DNA of 42,419 bases from Pseudomonadota bacterium (GCA_021325555.1 JAJPGY010000002.1:1-42419), one strand, 5' to 3'; positions 7,807-16,811 are shown, numbered from the stretch's first letter. Translations and numbers: made by a program. Notes: a model not told the origin generated them from the letters alone.

Positions 7807-8946
7807 TCAGGCGCGGGTGCGCGAAAGGAGTTCACGAGCTTTCTTTGCTCTGGTCACGGCCTCGTCGACGGTCCGGCAGCATGCCGTCAAGTGACCCATC
7901 TTGCGGCCAGGCCGTGCCGTCCTCTTACCGTAGAGGTGGAGATAAACATGCGGCACAGCAAGAGCAGCGGCCCAGTCGGGCTCTCCATGCTCCCAGAGAT
8001 CGCCCATCAAATTCACCATCGCGGCGCAACTGTGGTTACTGGTTGTTCCCAAGGGCAACCCGCAAATCGCCCTTACCAGTTGTTCAAACTGGCTGGTTGG
8101 ACATCCTTCCATGCTGTAGTGTCCGGAGTTGTGCGGGCGCGGCGCAAGCTCGTTCATCAGCAACTTCTCGTCTTGCATCACGAAAAATTCAACGCACAAC
8201 AAGCCTATGACATCCAGCGCATCCATCAGCGATCTCGTCAATGCGATCGCCTCGTTTGCAAGCGCATCCGAAATTTGCCCGGGTACGATGGAGACATCCA
8301 AGATGTGATTTTTGTGCTGGTTTTCAATCGGTCCATAAGCAGCGAACTCCCCGGCTGGGCTGCGCGCGCCAATTACTGACACCTCCTTCTCAAACGGCAC
8401 AAATTTTTCCAGAATGGCCTCGGCTTCGCCAAGCGACACCCAGGCCTGTTCAGTCTCAACCGCAGCCTCAATCACACGTTGTCCCTTACCGTCATAACCA
8501 AAGCCGACCGATTTCAATACTGCCGGTATTCCAAATTGTTCGATCTGAATCCCTTCGAAAGAATTGACTGCCTTGAAAGGTACTACCGGATACCCGTTTG
8601 CGGAAAGGAAAGTCTTTTCTCTCAGCCTGTTTTGAGCCGTATGAAGCACCATCGCTCCGGGACGCACGTGAGTAAATTCCTCGACCACGCGCAGAGCTTC
8701 TACCGGGATGTTCTCGAACTCAATTGTGACGACTTGCGCTTCCTTTGCAAAAAGCTTGAGGCGATTTGTATCATCAAAGGAGCCATGATACGTGGAAGCA
8801 CAAACTGAGCTGACTGGTGAGTCAGGCTCATCCGTGTAGGCGATAACCCGATAACCCATGCTGGCTGCAGCCAGCGCGAACATACGGCCGAGCTGTCCTC
8901 CGCCCAGAACTCCGAGCGTCGCTCCAGGAAGGATTGGGCTCGTCAA
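7807..8946 (-). CDS. purK: N5-carboxyaminoimidazole ribonucleotide synthase
   Basis: PurK (379 aa) uses ATP and bicarbonate to carboxylate aminoimidazole ribonucleotide to N5-CAIR, a step of purine synthesis in the cytoplasm. The N-terminal nucleotide-binding motif [17 protein letters not shown] is at about residues 11-27. The central ATP-grasp fold shows [29 protein letters not shown] and the metal-site stretch [20 protein letters not shown]. All are typical and the length is normal. Its ATG overlaps the purE stop by 4 bp (ATGA), so the two are translationally coupled. It is the last gene of the apparent carbonic anhydrase-dab-sua5-pur operon. The substrate, bicarbonate, is what the upstream Dab transporter supplies. 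Confidence 0.96.
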   Translation of the reverse strand: MTSPILPGATLGVLGGGQLGRMFALAAASMGYRVIAYTDEPDSPVSSVCASTYHGSFDDTNRLKLFAKEAQVVTIEFENIPVEALRVVEEFTHVRPGAMVLHTAQNRLREKTFLSANGYPVVPFKAVNSFEGIQIEQFGIPAVLKSVGFGYDGKGQRVIEAAVETEQAWVSLGEAEAILEKFVPFEKEVSVIGARSPAGEFAAYGPIENQHKNHILDVSIVPGQISDALANEAIALTRSLMDALDVIGLLCVEFFVMQDEKLLMNELAPRPHNSGHYSMEGCPTSQFEQLVRAICGLPLGTTSNHSCAAMVNLMGDLWEHGEPDWAAALAVPHVYLHLYGKRTARPGRKMGHLTACCRTVDEAVTRAKKARELLSRTRA

Positions 8947-9434
8947 GGCAGCGTCTCCTGCAGCACGTTGTCCGATTGTTTCTGGCGATACTGCCTGAGT
9001 TTCTCCCGCAGCTCCGGACGGTGATTCGACAGAATCGCAATCGCCAGCAAAGCCGCATTTATAGCGCCGGCCCGTCCGATTGCGAGTGTTCCGGTCGGTA
9101 TACCCGCCGGCATCTGCACAATCGAGAGAAGCGAGTCAATTCCCCTCAATGCATGGCTCTCCACGGGCACACCCAACACCGGTACCAGCGTGTGAGCTGA
9201 TATCATGCCTGGCAAATGAGCTGCTCCACCGGCACCGGCGATGATAACCTCCAATCCTTGCTCCTCGCACCTGCTCGCAAATTCAGCCATGAGTACCGGT
9301 GTTCTATGTGCAGACACGATTTTGCAGACATGAGGAACTTCAAAGTCGGCTAAAATCTCCGCAGCATGCCTCATCGTTTCCCAATCGGACTTGCTGCCCA
9401 TCACCACTGCCACCAGCTTTTTCTCAGCGCTCAT
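8943..9434 (-). CDS. purE: N5-carboxyaminoimidazole ribonucleotide mutase
   Basis: PurE (163 aa) moves the carboxyl group of N5-CAIR to C4 of the imidazole, giving CAIR. The phosphate loop GSKSDWETM is at residues 13-21 and the catalytic-His motif SAHRTP at 41-46. [11 protein letters not shown] and the PVLGVP segment are also present. With purK overlapping downstream this is a class I, PurK-dependent enzyme, not the CO2-using class II. It starts 8 bp after the sua5 stop. Length is normal and the protein appears intact. Confidence 0.96.
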   Translation of the reverse strand: MSAEKKLVAVVMGSKSDWETMRHAAEILADFEVPHVCKIVSAHRTPVLMAEFASRCEEQGLEVIIAGAGGAAHLPGMISAHTLVPVLGVPVESHALRGIDSLLSIVQMPAGIPTGTLAIGRAGAINAALLAIAILSNHRPELREKLRQYRQKQSDNVLQETLP

Positions 9435-9442
9435 GTCTCACC

Positions 9443-10432
9443 TCATTTGTGCGTCTGCGAGGAAGCAGCTCTGCTCAGGCGGTCGCGGATAGCCAGCCAT
9501 TCTGTGCCCGGCGGCACCTGTTCAACAAGAATGGCTGCGCTGCCCGACTGATCCAGCTTGCGCAAATTGTTATATAAGTGCCGGGCATACATCCGGGGGT
9601 CGTTTGTCGCGACAATCCATAACTTTGTCTGCTCCACTGGTTCCTGAAACGACAACACGCCGACAGGTCCTTCAATGGCAGCAAGCTCGGCCCTTAGATT
9701 GTTTCCTTCGACTATACGCAGTGGCGTTGTTGGTGCATAATGTGCCGGCAAGCCGCCCGGCGCTCGCATTTGTGCTTCAGCAATAGCACCATTGGTGGTA
9801 TCCTTAGAGAGTGCCGCGTGACCCACCACGGATTCGATCTGCGCAAGCAGGATCATTCCCGGTCGCAGTACCCTTATGGAGGAACCACTGCAATCGACAA
9901 TAGTGGACTCGATGCCGATATCGCACGGGCCTCCGTCCAGTACGCAAGAAATTTCGTTGCCGAATTCAGCAATCACGTCATCAGCAGTGGTTGGGCTGAT
10001 TCTACCAAACCTGTTAGCTGATGGGGCGGCTACACCTTTGCCGAACTCTTTGAGCAGGGCAAGCGCCAGCGGGTGATTCGGTACGCGCAGCCCTATTGTG
10101 TCCTGCCCGCCGGTGACCTGCCTGAGCACGTGCGAAGCCGCCGGCAAGATCAAGGTGAGAGGACCAGGCCAGAAGCGCTCCGCCAGCGCAAGGGCAGCGT
10201 CAGGCACTCGTTCCGCCCAGTGGCGAATTTCATCCGCTCCAGCTAGATGGACGATTACCGGATGATTGTGTGGTCGCCCCTTCACCCTGTAAAGCAACTT
10301 CAACGCATCGACATTGGTTGCATCTGCTCCCAGTCCGTAGACCGTCTCCGTTGGAAAGGCTACCAGGCGGCCCTCTCTAAGAACTTTCGCAGCGCGCATA
10401 ATTAGGGACCTTTCCGGAGGATTCATTTGCAT
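9443..10432 (-). CDS. sua5: L-threonylcarbamoyladenylate synthase (Sua5/TsaC type)
   Basis: Sua5 condenses threonine, bicarbonate and ATP to threonylcarbamoyl-AMP, the carbamoyl donor for t6A37 in ANN-decoding tRNAs. The YrdC-fold core shows LVAFPTETVYGLGADA, YRVKGRPHNHP, FWPGPLTL, GLRVPNHPLAL and APSANRFGRISPT. It is followed by a linker and a smaller C-terminal Sua5 domain, giving 329 aa, the usual size for two-domain Sua5. The frame is open to 10615, but I place the start at 10432 (or 10426). The family core begins about 15 residues later, and a probable regulatory element lies in the extension at 10515-10532. Neither start has a strong Shine-Dalgarno, so the start is uncertain. It lies between dabA and purE. 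Its use of bicarbonate links it to the neighbours. Confidence 0.9.
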   Translation of the reverse strand: MQMNPPERSLIMRAAKVLREGRLVAFPTETVYGLGADATNVDALKLLYRVKGRPHNHPVIVHLAGADEIRHWAERVPDAALALAERFWPGPLTLILPAASHVLRQVTGGQDTIGLRVPNHPLALALLKEFGKGVAAPSANRFGRISPTTADDVIAEFGNEISCVLDGGPCDIGIESTIVDCSGSSIRVLRPGMILLAQIESVVGHAALSKDTTNGAIAEAQMRAPGGLPAHYAPTTPLRIVEGNNLRAELAAIEGPVGVLSFQEPVEQTKLWIVATNDPRMYARHLYNNLRKLDQSGSAAILVEQVPPGTEWLAIRDRLSRAASSQTHK

Positions 10433-10514
10433 GTCAGAAGTTGAGAGCATCTCCTGCACGAATTCTATCTGGTAAACCTCATCATTTGAGATGGATTGAG
10501 CTAGAGGTCTACCC

Positions 10515-10532
10515 TTTGCAAACATTAGCATA
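10515..10532 (-). promoter_or_regulatory. Candidate ArsR operator before sua5
   Basis: On the minus strand this reads TATGCTAATGTTTGCAAA. It matches the arsR-proximal dyad TATGCTAACCTTTGCATA (16812-16829) at 15 of 18 positions and points the same way relative to its downstream gene. It is 82 bp upstream of the preferred sua5 start. A weak promoter (TTGGGA, 16 bp, TATGCT) would have its -10 inside the site. Confidence 0.5.
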
Positions 10533-10657
10533 TCAATCCATCGTGCAATCCCAATACTGCCTGCGCGGAACCGGCGATTTCCTTCAGCAGGCGCCGGTTT
10601 ACATCGGCTGTCCATGGAATTGACAAAACCACTGCAACGAGCTCTCAGGCGCGATTG

Positions 10658-13483
10658 TCAGCATTCACTGCACAACACGCTATTCATTGCGCTTCTCGCA
10701 GGCACTACAAGCCTGCTGCCAATTGGGCTAGATTCCTCAACGTCAATCCATCCCTCGTTGGCTCGATAAAGATAGAGCTTCTTGTCGCTCTCGTGATCGA
10801 TCGCCAGCAGGCGAATCCATTCGTTATCGCAAAGTTGCTTCAGAATTGGCTGCCGGTCGAGGATTTCCAGGATACGTTGCCGCGGCGCTTCAATAGCGAC
10901 GAATAACCTTAAAGGCTCGTGATACGTCCGATCGCCGTTGCTCACCGATTGCCATGGAAGGCCAGTCCGTAAGTCGCTCTGAGGACCAGACATTATGCCG
11001 AGACGCCCAACCACGTTGTGGTATATCTTACTACCACTTCCATAGATTTCCGGATCGGTTGCCGAGAAGTAGTATTGGGCATTGATCCATTGTCCGACGA
11101 CCATTGGGCCCGTCAAAATGCCCTCAAGCAGAGCGCCCGTCGGATCAAGCCGGTAATCGTGAGAGTTGAGAAAGGCTCTGCCCTCAAGGTTGAGATCGCG
11201 AGTCAGCTCCCGCCTGCCAATAATGAATGACGCGTTACCAGACAGTCCCCATTCCGGGCGGGTTTCGCTCCAATCACCCGCCCTGCGGCGGACCTCCTGC
11301 GCTACGCGGGCAGGTGACGGGTCTGTGCCGACCCCAGGCAGTCGAATGCACCGCTCGCGGTTGTTCCGAACAGCTGCCACTTGCAGGTCTGCCTTCAACT
11401 GCTCGATATCCTGGCGATGGCTGTCTGGGACATCTTCGAGATCGAACAAGGTTACCGCATCGGTCGTAGTGTTGTGCACGGCGGCAATAAAATGGGTGTC
11501 TTCAGGAATGACAATGCCATTCTTTGCGACATGCTCGCGAACCTGCGGCTTGTTGGCTATGGTGGCGAAAAGACGAGCGTTGGGCTCGCCAGAATTGCCC
11601 CCACACGCGCCGCAGTTGAGGGCCGCCTCGTATGGATTGTTGTCCGAGATGCTGGTGTGTCCGCACACCACCACCAGCCGGCCGAAATTCCTTGTCAGTC
11701 CCGCCATTCGGAGAACTGTCTCGACACTGGTGTTCTGCTCTTCGGCAGTCAGGCCAAGACCGGCGCTGTTCCTATCGCTGGTCATCCTCGTGGCCAGGGG
11801 CGCGACAACTGCGTTTTGAAGCTTTTCACGCCATCTACGATAAGTCCCGGGAAACAGTGTGCGTTCGACCATCTGCAGGCCGAAGAACCACCCGAGCGCC
11901 TCGACCATGATGTACGGCGTTAGCACATGACTCTTCAAGTCGTGGAGCATTTCGTGAAGCATGTGCACAAAGTTCTTGCGTGCATCATGTATGGACTGTC
12001 GCTCCTTTTGTCCCTCTCTCACCACTTCGTGGACAGTGTACCTCGGCTCAACAATAGCGGGGCACTGATCCGTTTCGTGATGCTGGTCTACTGCGCGACA
12101 GCGCATTGGGATTCCGAAGAAACCTGCGAAGCCCAGTGTTTCATAGTTTCCGACTGCCTCAAGGTTACGCCGGAACGGTTCCGACCGTACATCAATGCAA
12201 AACATAACCTGAGCCAGAGGGCGATTTACTTGGATGCTGCCAAAATCTGGCTGGGAGATGGCGGTCCGAAGCTTGTGGACCAAATCTTCCTGATATCCCG
12301 CTTCGTAGGCATCGAGCCATACAGGCCCGTGTTCGGACTCCGGAAAATCGTCCAGCCAATCTAAGAGCCGTTGCAGTTGATCGACATCGGCAGCTTCGAG
12401 ATTTTTCTGCGAAACTTGAAGAGCGTCCGCCAGCCTCTTGAGTCGCCAGGCCGCTGCAAGGCACGCGTTGTCTCCGGCACTACAAGTAGCATCCTTTTTG
12501 TCGCGCACACATGACACAATCGCCTTGAGCTTACCTTCAATGCCAAGCTCCGCTCGACAAGTTTGATCGACGAGCTCGCGTTCGTAAAACATCCGCACCG
12601 CAAGGTACTCAACTAAATCTATCGGATGCGCCACCTGCCATTTGTAGTTTCTCTGCTCGGAGCGCCAATTGATGAAGCTTGCCCAGCCGTACAAGGCGGT
12701 CAACTGAAGAGAAAGATAGTCCTGAGTGAATTCCGGCGGAATACCGAGCGCGTCGAGATGGGTCAGGAGAGCTTCCTCCGCCGCTGCCGGCAGGGCCTTA
12801 ATCTTCCTGCCGCTGTTAGCGATTCCGCAGGGCGACCATTCGTAGACCGCCAGGGATTTCCAGGCGGCATAAAACCCTTTCTCCCTGTCCGGCATGGGCC
12901 AGGCGGCATGGCCCTCATCCAGAAAGGCTTCACACCATTTGATGAGTTCGCGATCAATCTGCCAGCCAAGCTGCGTATAAAACGTCTGGTCGCACCAGGC
13001 GGAAAGGGTTAGATCTCTGCCAATCTCACGCACATCATCACGCGGTTCAATTCTGCTCTTCAACCGCCTCGCCAGCGCATGGATCGCAGCGCTGGTCGGT
13101 GTACGCTTGACGAGGGCTGAGATTGTCTCCTCGGAAGGTGCGGTGATCCCTTCCAACAGGTGGGCCAGAACGACATCGAAGTGGCTGACGGTTCGTCCGG
13201 CAAGCTCCACTTCCTTGTCTTGCGCGAACGATCGAATCGCTGCTTCAAGATGCTGAAACTTAATCCGTCCAGACTTTACAAGCTGCCTGTACATTTCATT
13301 CGGCAGATAGCCGCGACCTCCAACGAAGCGCCGGGCAACTCGCACTGCACTTTGGAAAGGCAGCGTCTCCAGGTCGCGCATTGGATTGTTATAAACAAAT
13401 GTCGTCATCGGCCAGTTGCGGGCGATCACCACGCTGGCGCGACGCACCAACTCCCGAAGCTCTTTCGCTTTTACTGAATCCAT
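10658..13483 (-). CDS. dabA: Inorganic carbon transporter subunit DabA (DUF2309/UPF0753)
   Basis: DabA (941 aa) is the peripheral, beta-carbonic-anhydrase-like zinc subunit of the Dab complex. It is thought to hydrate CO2 vectorially to bicarbonate, coupled to the cation gradient through DabB. The residues that align to the zinc/active site are all present: C429 and D431 in FCIDVRSE, H609 in CGHTSISDNNP, and C624 in ALNCGAC. The 15-residue H-C spacing equals that of the Halothiobacillus protein (H524, C539) as I recall it. Other family hallmarks are NNPMRDLE near the N-terminus and a C-terminal GPQSDLRTGLPWQSV. There is no membrane segment. GAGG lies 7 nt before the ATG, and the start overlaps the dabB end by 13 bp, so translation is coupled. 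It appears intact. Confidence 0.95.
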   Translation of the reverse strand: MDSVKAKELRELVRRASVVIARNWPMTTFVYNNPMRDLETLPFQSAVRVARRFVGGRGYLPNEMYRQLVKSGRIKFQHLEAAIRSFAQDKEVELAGRTVSHFDVVLAHLLEGITAPSEETISALVKRTPTSAAIHALARRLKSRIEPRDDVREIGRDLTLSAWCDQTFYTQLGWQIDRELIKWCEAFLDEGHAAWPMPDREKGFYAAWKSLAVYEWSPCGIANSGRKIKALPAAAEEALLTHLDALGIPPEFTQDYLSLQLTALYGWASFINWRSEQRNYKWQVAHPIDLVEYLAVRMFYERELVDQTCRAELGIEGKLKAIVSCVRDKKDATCSAGDNACLAAAWRLKRLADALQVSQKNLEAADVDQLQRLLDWLDDFPESEHGPVWLDAYEAGYQEDLVHKLRTAISQPDFGSIQVNRPLAQVMFCIDVRSEPFRRNLEAVGNYETLGFAGFFGIPMRCRAVDQHHETDQCPAIVEPRYTVHEVVREGQKERQSIHDARKNFVHMLHEMLHDLKSHVLTPYIMVEALGWFFGLQMVERTLFPGTYRRWREKLQNAVVAPLATRMTSDRNSAGLGLTAEEQNTSVETVLRMAGLTRNFGRLVVVCGHTSISDNNPYEAALNCGACGGNSGEPNARLFATIANKPQVREHVAKNGIVIPEDTHFIAAVHNTTTDAVTLFDLEDVPDSHRQDIEQLKADLQVAAVRNNRERCIRLPGVGTDPSPARVAQEVRRRAGDWSETRPEWGLSGNASFIIGRRELTRDLNLEGRAFLNSHDYRLDPTGALLEGILTGPMVVGQWINAQYYFSATDPEIYGSGSKIYHNVVGRLGIMSGPQSDLRTGLPWQSVSNGDRTYHEPLRLFVAIEAPRQRILEILDRQPILKQLCDNEWIRLLAIDHESDKKLYLYRANEGWIDVEESSPIGSRLVVPARSAMNSVLCSEC

Positions 13484-16047
13484 CGAGTTGCCTCGCTTGC
13501 CCAGGTCACCTTGGAAATGCCTGCGCTCAACCAGCCTTGTGAGATGCCGCTCGGAATGACGAGCAGAACAATTACGATTACGAATGCTGCAATTTCAAGT
13601 GGCCGAAGATCCTCGTAGTGAAGATCGCTCCGGTACGGCCCGAAAAGAAGCTGCTGCATAAGCCTGAACAGGTACCAGGAAGCGGCAAACCAGGTGGCCA
13701 CCATTGCTGCGAGGCCAATCGAGATACCTGTTGGGCCGCTGAGCAAGATTCCCAGGTAACCAAAGAAAAGACCAAATGGCGGCAGTCCCGCAGCTGCCAT
13801 CACCAGCAGGGTTACGCACAGAGCGAAACGCGGCATTGGTTGAAAGAGCCCACCGATGCGGTTCAAATCCAGTTCGCCATAGCGGACGCAGATCCGATCC
13901 CACGCCAGAGACAGTCCGGCCCAGGCCAGCGTCACTGTCCAGCCACACAAAATGGCGGGTACACTGAGCTTACCGGCCTGCGCGAAATGCCACCAAAGTA
14001 TGGAGTACAGCGCCAGCCCCCCATACGCTAACAACTGAGAAACTCGAACCTGCACGAGCGCCTTGACTGATCCCCACAAAGCACCAAAGACAGCCAGGAC
14101 ACTGATGACTGAGAAAAGCCCCTTCGGGATATCCGGCAGCAACCAGATCATCGCGCACATTCCCATCATCGGAAGCAACACACCTAGAGCTGTCGCCAAT
14201 GCCCTCGGCAGCCGCGTCAGCGCGGCTACATAGACGGCATGGAGCGGGAACAGGGGAATAAGCAAACCCGAGAGCAACAATTTCACGAAAGCCTTCGAAG
14301 GCACTCCCGATAGCCACGACGTTTGTCCCAACGCCATGGACAAGCTGAGCACTGCAATAATCGTGAACAGGACCTGCGACTGATCGGCGACTCGTCCGGC
14401 CCTCTTGAGGGTGCCTAACAGCCTCAGGGCAATCCCGTCCAGATAGAGGCGGTTCAGGAAGAAAAGATACGCATTGACTTTCAGCCATACCGGCCAGGGT
14501 GCGCGTTGGCCGTTGCGCTGGCGGTACACCGAGAAGAACCAACCGACAACGATTGACAAGACGAGCAATGCTGCCAGTGTAAGGAATTGACCATCCGGCA
14601 GCGCCGCGGCCTGGAAGTACGCCGCTACGACGCTCCGGTCCGGGATCAGAAAATGCGTAAACTGCTCGGCGGCAAAGAAATAAGCCGTCGCCACCAACGC
14701 AACCACGACTAACATGCCGCCTTTCGTGAGCAAAGCCCTATTCAGCCGGAAGAGTGTGAGCATCGCCTGTGACGCGGTCACCCAACTAAAGAGGAGTAGT
14801 ATCAACAACCCCTGGTTAGTCAACAACGAAATTCCAAGCGCATAGTGTGCCCCGGCGGTGATAACCAGCGGGACAAGGAACGACAGCACGAAGGCCGCAG
14901 CCCACCCAAGCATGCCTGGCGCCGGCTCCATCGAAGCGTCCATTGGTTGCTTGGGATGCAGACGAGCTTCATGAATTCCCTTGCCGCAGTTGAGAAAGAC
15001 GTCGGCCTTGAACAGGCCGTGCGCGATGAGGTGAAACACGGCCAGTGAGAACGCCCCGAGCCCGCACTCCATGATCATGTAGCCCATCTGCCCGATGGTC
15101 GAGTACCCGAGCGTCTTTTTGATGTCGTTTTGCACCAACATCATGCACGTGCCCAATATTGCGGTGGACAGCCCGATCAGCAGAACAACGTGCAGCGTCG
15201 TGGGGCTGAGAGCATACAGCGGAGCCAGCCGATTCAACAGAAAGCCTCCGGCATTGATGATGCCTGCGTGCAGCAGCGCATGGATAGGCGTCGGAGCAAA
15301 GAGCGAATCCGGCAACCACATGTGCAGCGGAAACTGGGCTGATTTGCTCATTGCACCGATGAAAATCAATAACGTGACTGCCGTTGCGCCCGTTACGCCC
15401 AAGCCGGTGCCGAACAACGCAAGCCGCGTCTGATCGGCGGCGGCCCGCTCAAACAGGTGTGCGAATTGGACGGTTCCATAGAGGTGATAGGCAAGGGCGA
15501 TGCCAGCAAGGAATGCGCAGTCTCCGGCCCGCAGCATGATAAAGGTGCGAAAAGAGCTTTGCGCCGTGGGGACATGGGCATAGTTGTGCGACAGCAAGCA
15601 GAGGAACCAGCTCAAGAGTTGCCATGAAATAAAGAGCATCAAAAGATCGCTACTCGACACCATGAACAGAAGTGTTGAAATCGATAGCGCCAAAAGCGTC
15701 TGATATCGGCGTTGTCCGCCGTCTTGCTGCAGATACCGCGTCGAATAGCGATAGAGCAGTGCGCCGAATCCGGAGATGACCACCATCATTACTGCGGCCA
15801 GGCGGTCGATGGATAGCTCCACCACGGGCAGGATTTTCCAGGGCGCAGCAAATAGAACAAACCGGGTTGGTTCCTGGCTGTGAATCGCTTGCCAGAGCAT
15901 CACGACGGAAGTTGCCAAACCTGCAAGAAGTATCCAAAAGCCGATCTGGTAGTTCCTGTAGCTTAAATAGCGGCGGGGAACCGCCGTGAGGAGTGCCGCT
16001 ATTAGCGGCGCCAGTGGAACAAGCACCGGGTAAAGGCTAGACGTCAT
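13471..16047 (-). CDS. dabB: Dab membrane subunit DabB, extended (NuoL/MrpA-like antiporter fold)
   Basis: DabB is the membrane cation-channel partner of DabA, related to NuoL. At 858 aa it is much longer than the roughly 500-560 aa usual for the family. Residues 1-~420 form a standard antiporter module, with GAMSKSAQFPLHMWLPDS (K235) and QNDIKKTLGYSTIGQMGYM. The first module has Gln in LFISWQLLSW where NuoL has a conserved Glu. Residues ~560-858 look like a second NuoM/MrpD-type module (LLIPLFPLHAVYVAALTR, LAYGGLALYS, GLPPFGLFFGYLGIL). In it the usual lysine motif before LAYS is RVSQ. The frame is continuous throughout. The ATG overlaps the stop of the carbonic-anhydrase-like gene by 4 bp and the end overlaps dabA. 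Confidence 0.92.
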   Translation of the reverse strand: MTSSLYPVLVPLAPLIAALLTAVPRRYLSYRNYQIGFWILLAGLATSVVMLWQAIHSQEPTRFVLFAAPWKILPVVELSIDRLAAVMMVVISGFGALLYRYSTRYLQQDGGQRRYQTLLALSISTLLFMVSSSDLLMLFISWQLLSWFLCLLSHNYAHVPTAQSSFRTFIMLRAGDCAFLAGIALAYHLYGTVQFAHLFERAAADQTRLALFGTGLGVTGATAVTLLIFIGAMSKSAQFPLHMWLPDSLFAPTPIHALLHAGIINAGGFLLNRLAPLYALSPTTLHVVLLIGLSTAILGTCMMLVQNDIKKTLGYSTIGQMGYMIMECGLGAFSLAVFHLIAHGLFKADVFLNCGKGIHEARLHPKQPMDASMEPAPGMLGWAAAFVLSFLVPLVITAGAHYALGISLLTNQGLLILLLFSWVTASQAMLTLFRLNRALLTKGGMLVVVALVATAYFFAAEQFTHFLIPDRSVVAAYFQAAALPDGQFLTLAALLVLSIVVGWFFSVYRQRNGQRAPWPVWLKVNAYLFFLNRLYLDGIALRLLGTLKRAGRVADQSQVLFTIIAVLSLSMALGQTSWLSGVPSKAFVKLLLSGLLIPLFPLHAVYVAALTRLPRALATALGVLLPMMGMCAMIWLLPDIPKGLFSVISVLAVFGALWGSVKALVQVRVSQLLAYGGLALYSILWWHFAQAGKLSVPAILCGWTVTLAWAGLSLAWDRICVRYGELDLNRIGGLFQPMPRFALCVTLLVMAAAGLPPFGLFFGYLGILLSGPTGISIGLAAMVATWFAASWYLFRLMQQLLFGPYRSDLHYEDLRPLEIAAFVIVIVLLVIPSGISQGWLSAGISKVTWASEATRWIQ

Positions 16048-16694
16048 TTCTTCACCACCATGAACGCTCTTTGTTCTGGATCAAAGACTTCCAGCTGCCT
16101 TATCGTTGCGTCGTAAAACCAGCCGTGAATGCACAGTCTTCCACTCGCGGTTAGCGGTGCGACAACCGGATCCGCAAGCATTTTTTTAAGTTCGTTGAGA
16201 ACGTTGTATTGACCGACTGTTTTCCAGACTGCTTCACTGTCTGACTGAAGAGCACCTTCATACAACCGCCGTCGCTCTTCTTTGTCAGTACTCAAGCATT
16301 GTTCTGATTTTGCTAGGAACTTCGTGTATTCACAGTCTGAATGTCCATACACAACAACATTCTCAATCCTCGCCCGTACAAGGGTTTCGACCACGCCAGC
16401 AGTATCAAAATGATGTCCAAAATTTTGGAATAAGAATAGTTGGACGTTTGGGGAACTGCAAACGAACGGTACCCATGCCCCCATGTCTGAACATGCAACA
16501 ACAGCGGCAGTTTTTATAGAACCTGAGAGCAAGCCATCCGACAGCTGTACGTCATCAAGGTAAGTTATACCGGCGGATTCGGAGATTTGATGCGCAATAC
16601 CACAAATGGTATTAGCTGAATTTGACACTGTTTGCCTGCTCCTCATGAACGTGATTCCGTTTTTCGTTCGCGCATTATTTGTGCTCATATGCAT
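16044..16694 (-). CDS. Beta-carbonic-anhydrase-like protein, catalytic dyad altered
   Basis: A 216-aa beta-CA family protein. The zinc ligands are visible: C68 in VVACSD, and H118 and C121 in VVVYGHSDC, with D70 as the dyad Asp. NFGHHFDTAGVVETLVRARI and the C-terminal IHGWFYDATIRQLEVFD also match the family. Two changes stand out. The dyad Arg of CxDxR is Gly (CSDMG), and the HxxCG Gly is Glu (HSDCE). Activity is therefore doubtful; it could be weak, structural, or a CO2/bicarbonate sensor. It is first in the operon and overlaps dabB by 4 bp. The start is uncertain: ATGs at 16694 and 16688 lie in a dyad and lack a Shine-Dalgarno, and ATG at 16646 is an alternative that keeps the whole domain. 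Confidence 0.85.
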   Translation of the reverse strand: MHMSTNNARTKNGITFMRSRQTVSNSANTICGIAHQISESAGITYLDDVQLSDGLLSGSIKTAAVVACSDMGAWVPFVCSSPNVQLFLFQNFGHHFDTAGVVETLVRARIENVVVYGHSDCEYTKFLAKSEQCLSTDKEERRRLYEGALQSDSEAVWKTVGQYNVLNELKKMLADPVVAPLTASGRLCIHGWFYDATIRQLEVFDPEQRAFMVVKK

Positions 16695-16705
16695 ATCTTT
16701 GCATA
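16688..16705. promoter_or_regulatory. Candidate ArsR operator at the carbonic-anhydrase/dab operon start
   Basis: TATGC-N8-GCATA (TATGCATATCTTTGCATA) is a perfect 5-bp dyad. It matches the one before arsR (16812-16829) at 15 of 18 bases and covers the first candidate start codon of the minus-strand operon. Directly upstream (16704-16721, minus strand) is a half site, TATGCTAA. Binding here would block the dab operon. Confidence 0.7.
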
Positions 16706-16729
16706 CGAATATATTAGCATATTGGGATG

Positions 16730-16759
16730 AATTCCGTATCTTATGCCCTTACCGGAATT
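16730..16759. promoter_or_regulatory. Inverted repeat in the divergent dab/arsR region
   Basis: AATTCCG (730-736) and CGGAATT (753-759) form a perfect 7-bp inverted repeat with a 16-bp spacer midway between the two operators. It may be a second regulator's site or an RNA hairpin. I could not identify a convincing -35/-10 pair in this region. Confidence 0.35.
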
Positions 16760-16811
16760 TAAGGGGGATCACACCTGGCTGCTGCCGGCTGATGGCTAAT
16801 AAATCTGCAAA

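Noticed and set aside
10433..10615. 60-residue N-terminal extension of Sua5
   Set aside because: Upstream of the family core, without a clear ribosome site, and overlapping the regulatory-site match at 10515-10532. Kept only as an alternative.
13471..16047. Assembly error fusing two genes into a long DabB
   Set aside because: The frame is continuous, both halves are membrane-like, and overlaps with neighbours on both ends are intact. Nothing suggests a chimera, though read-level checking is not possible here.
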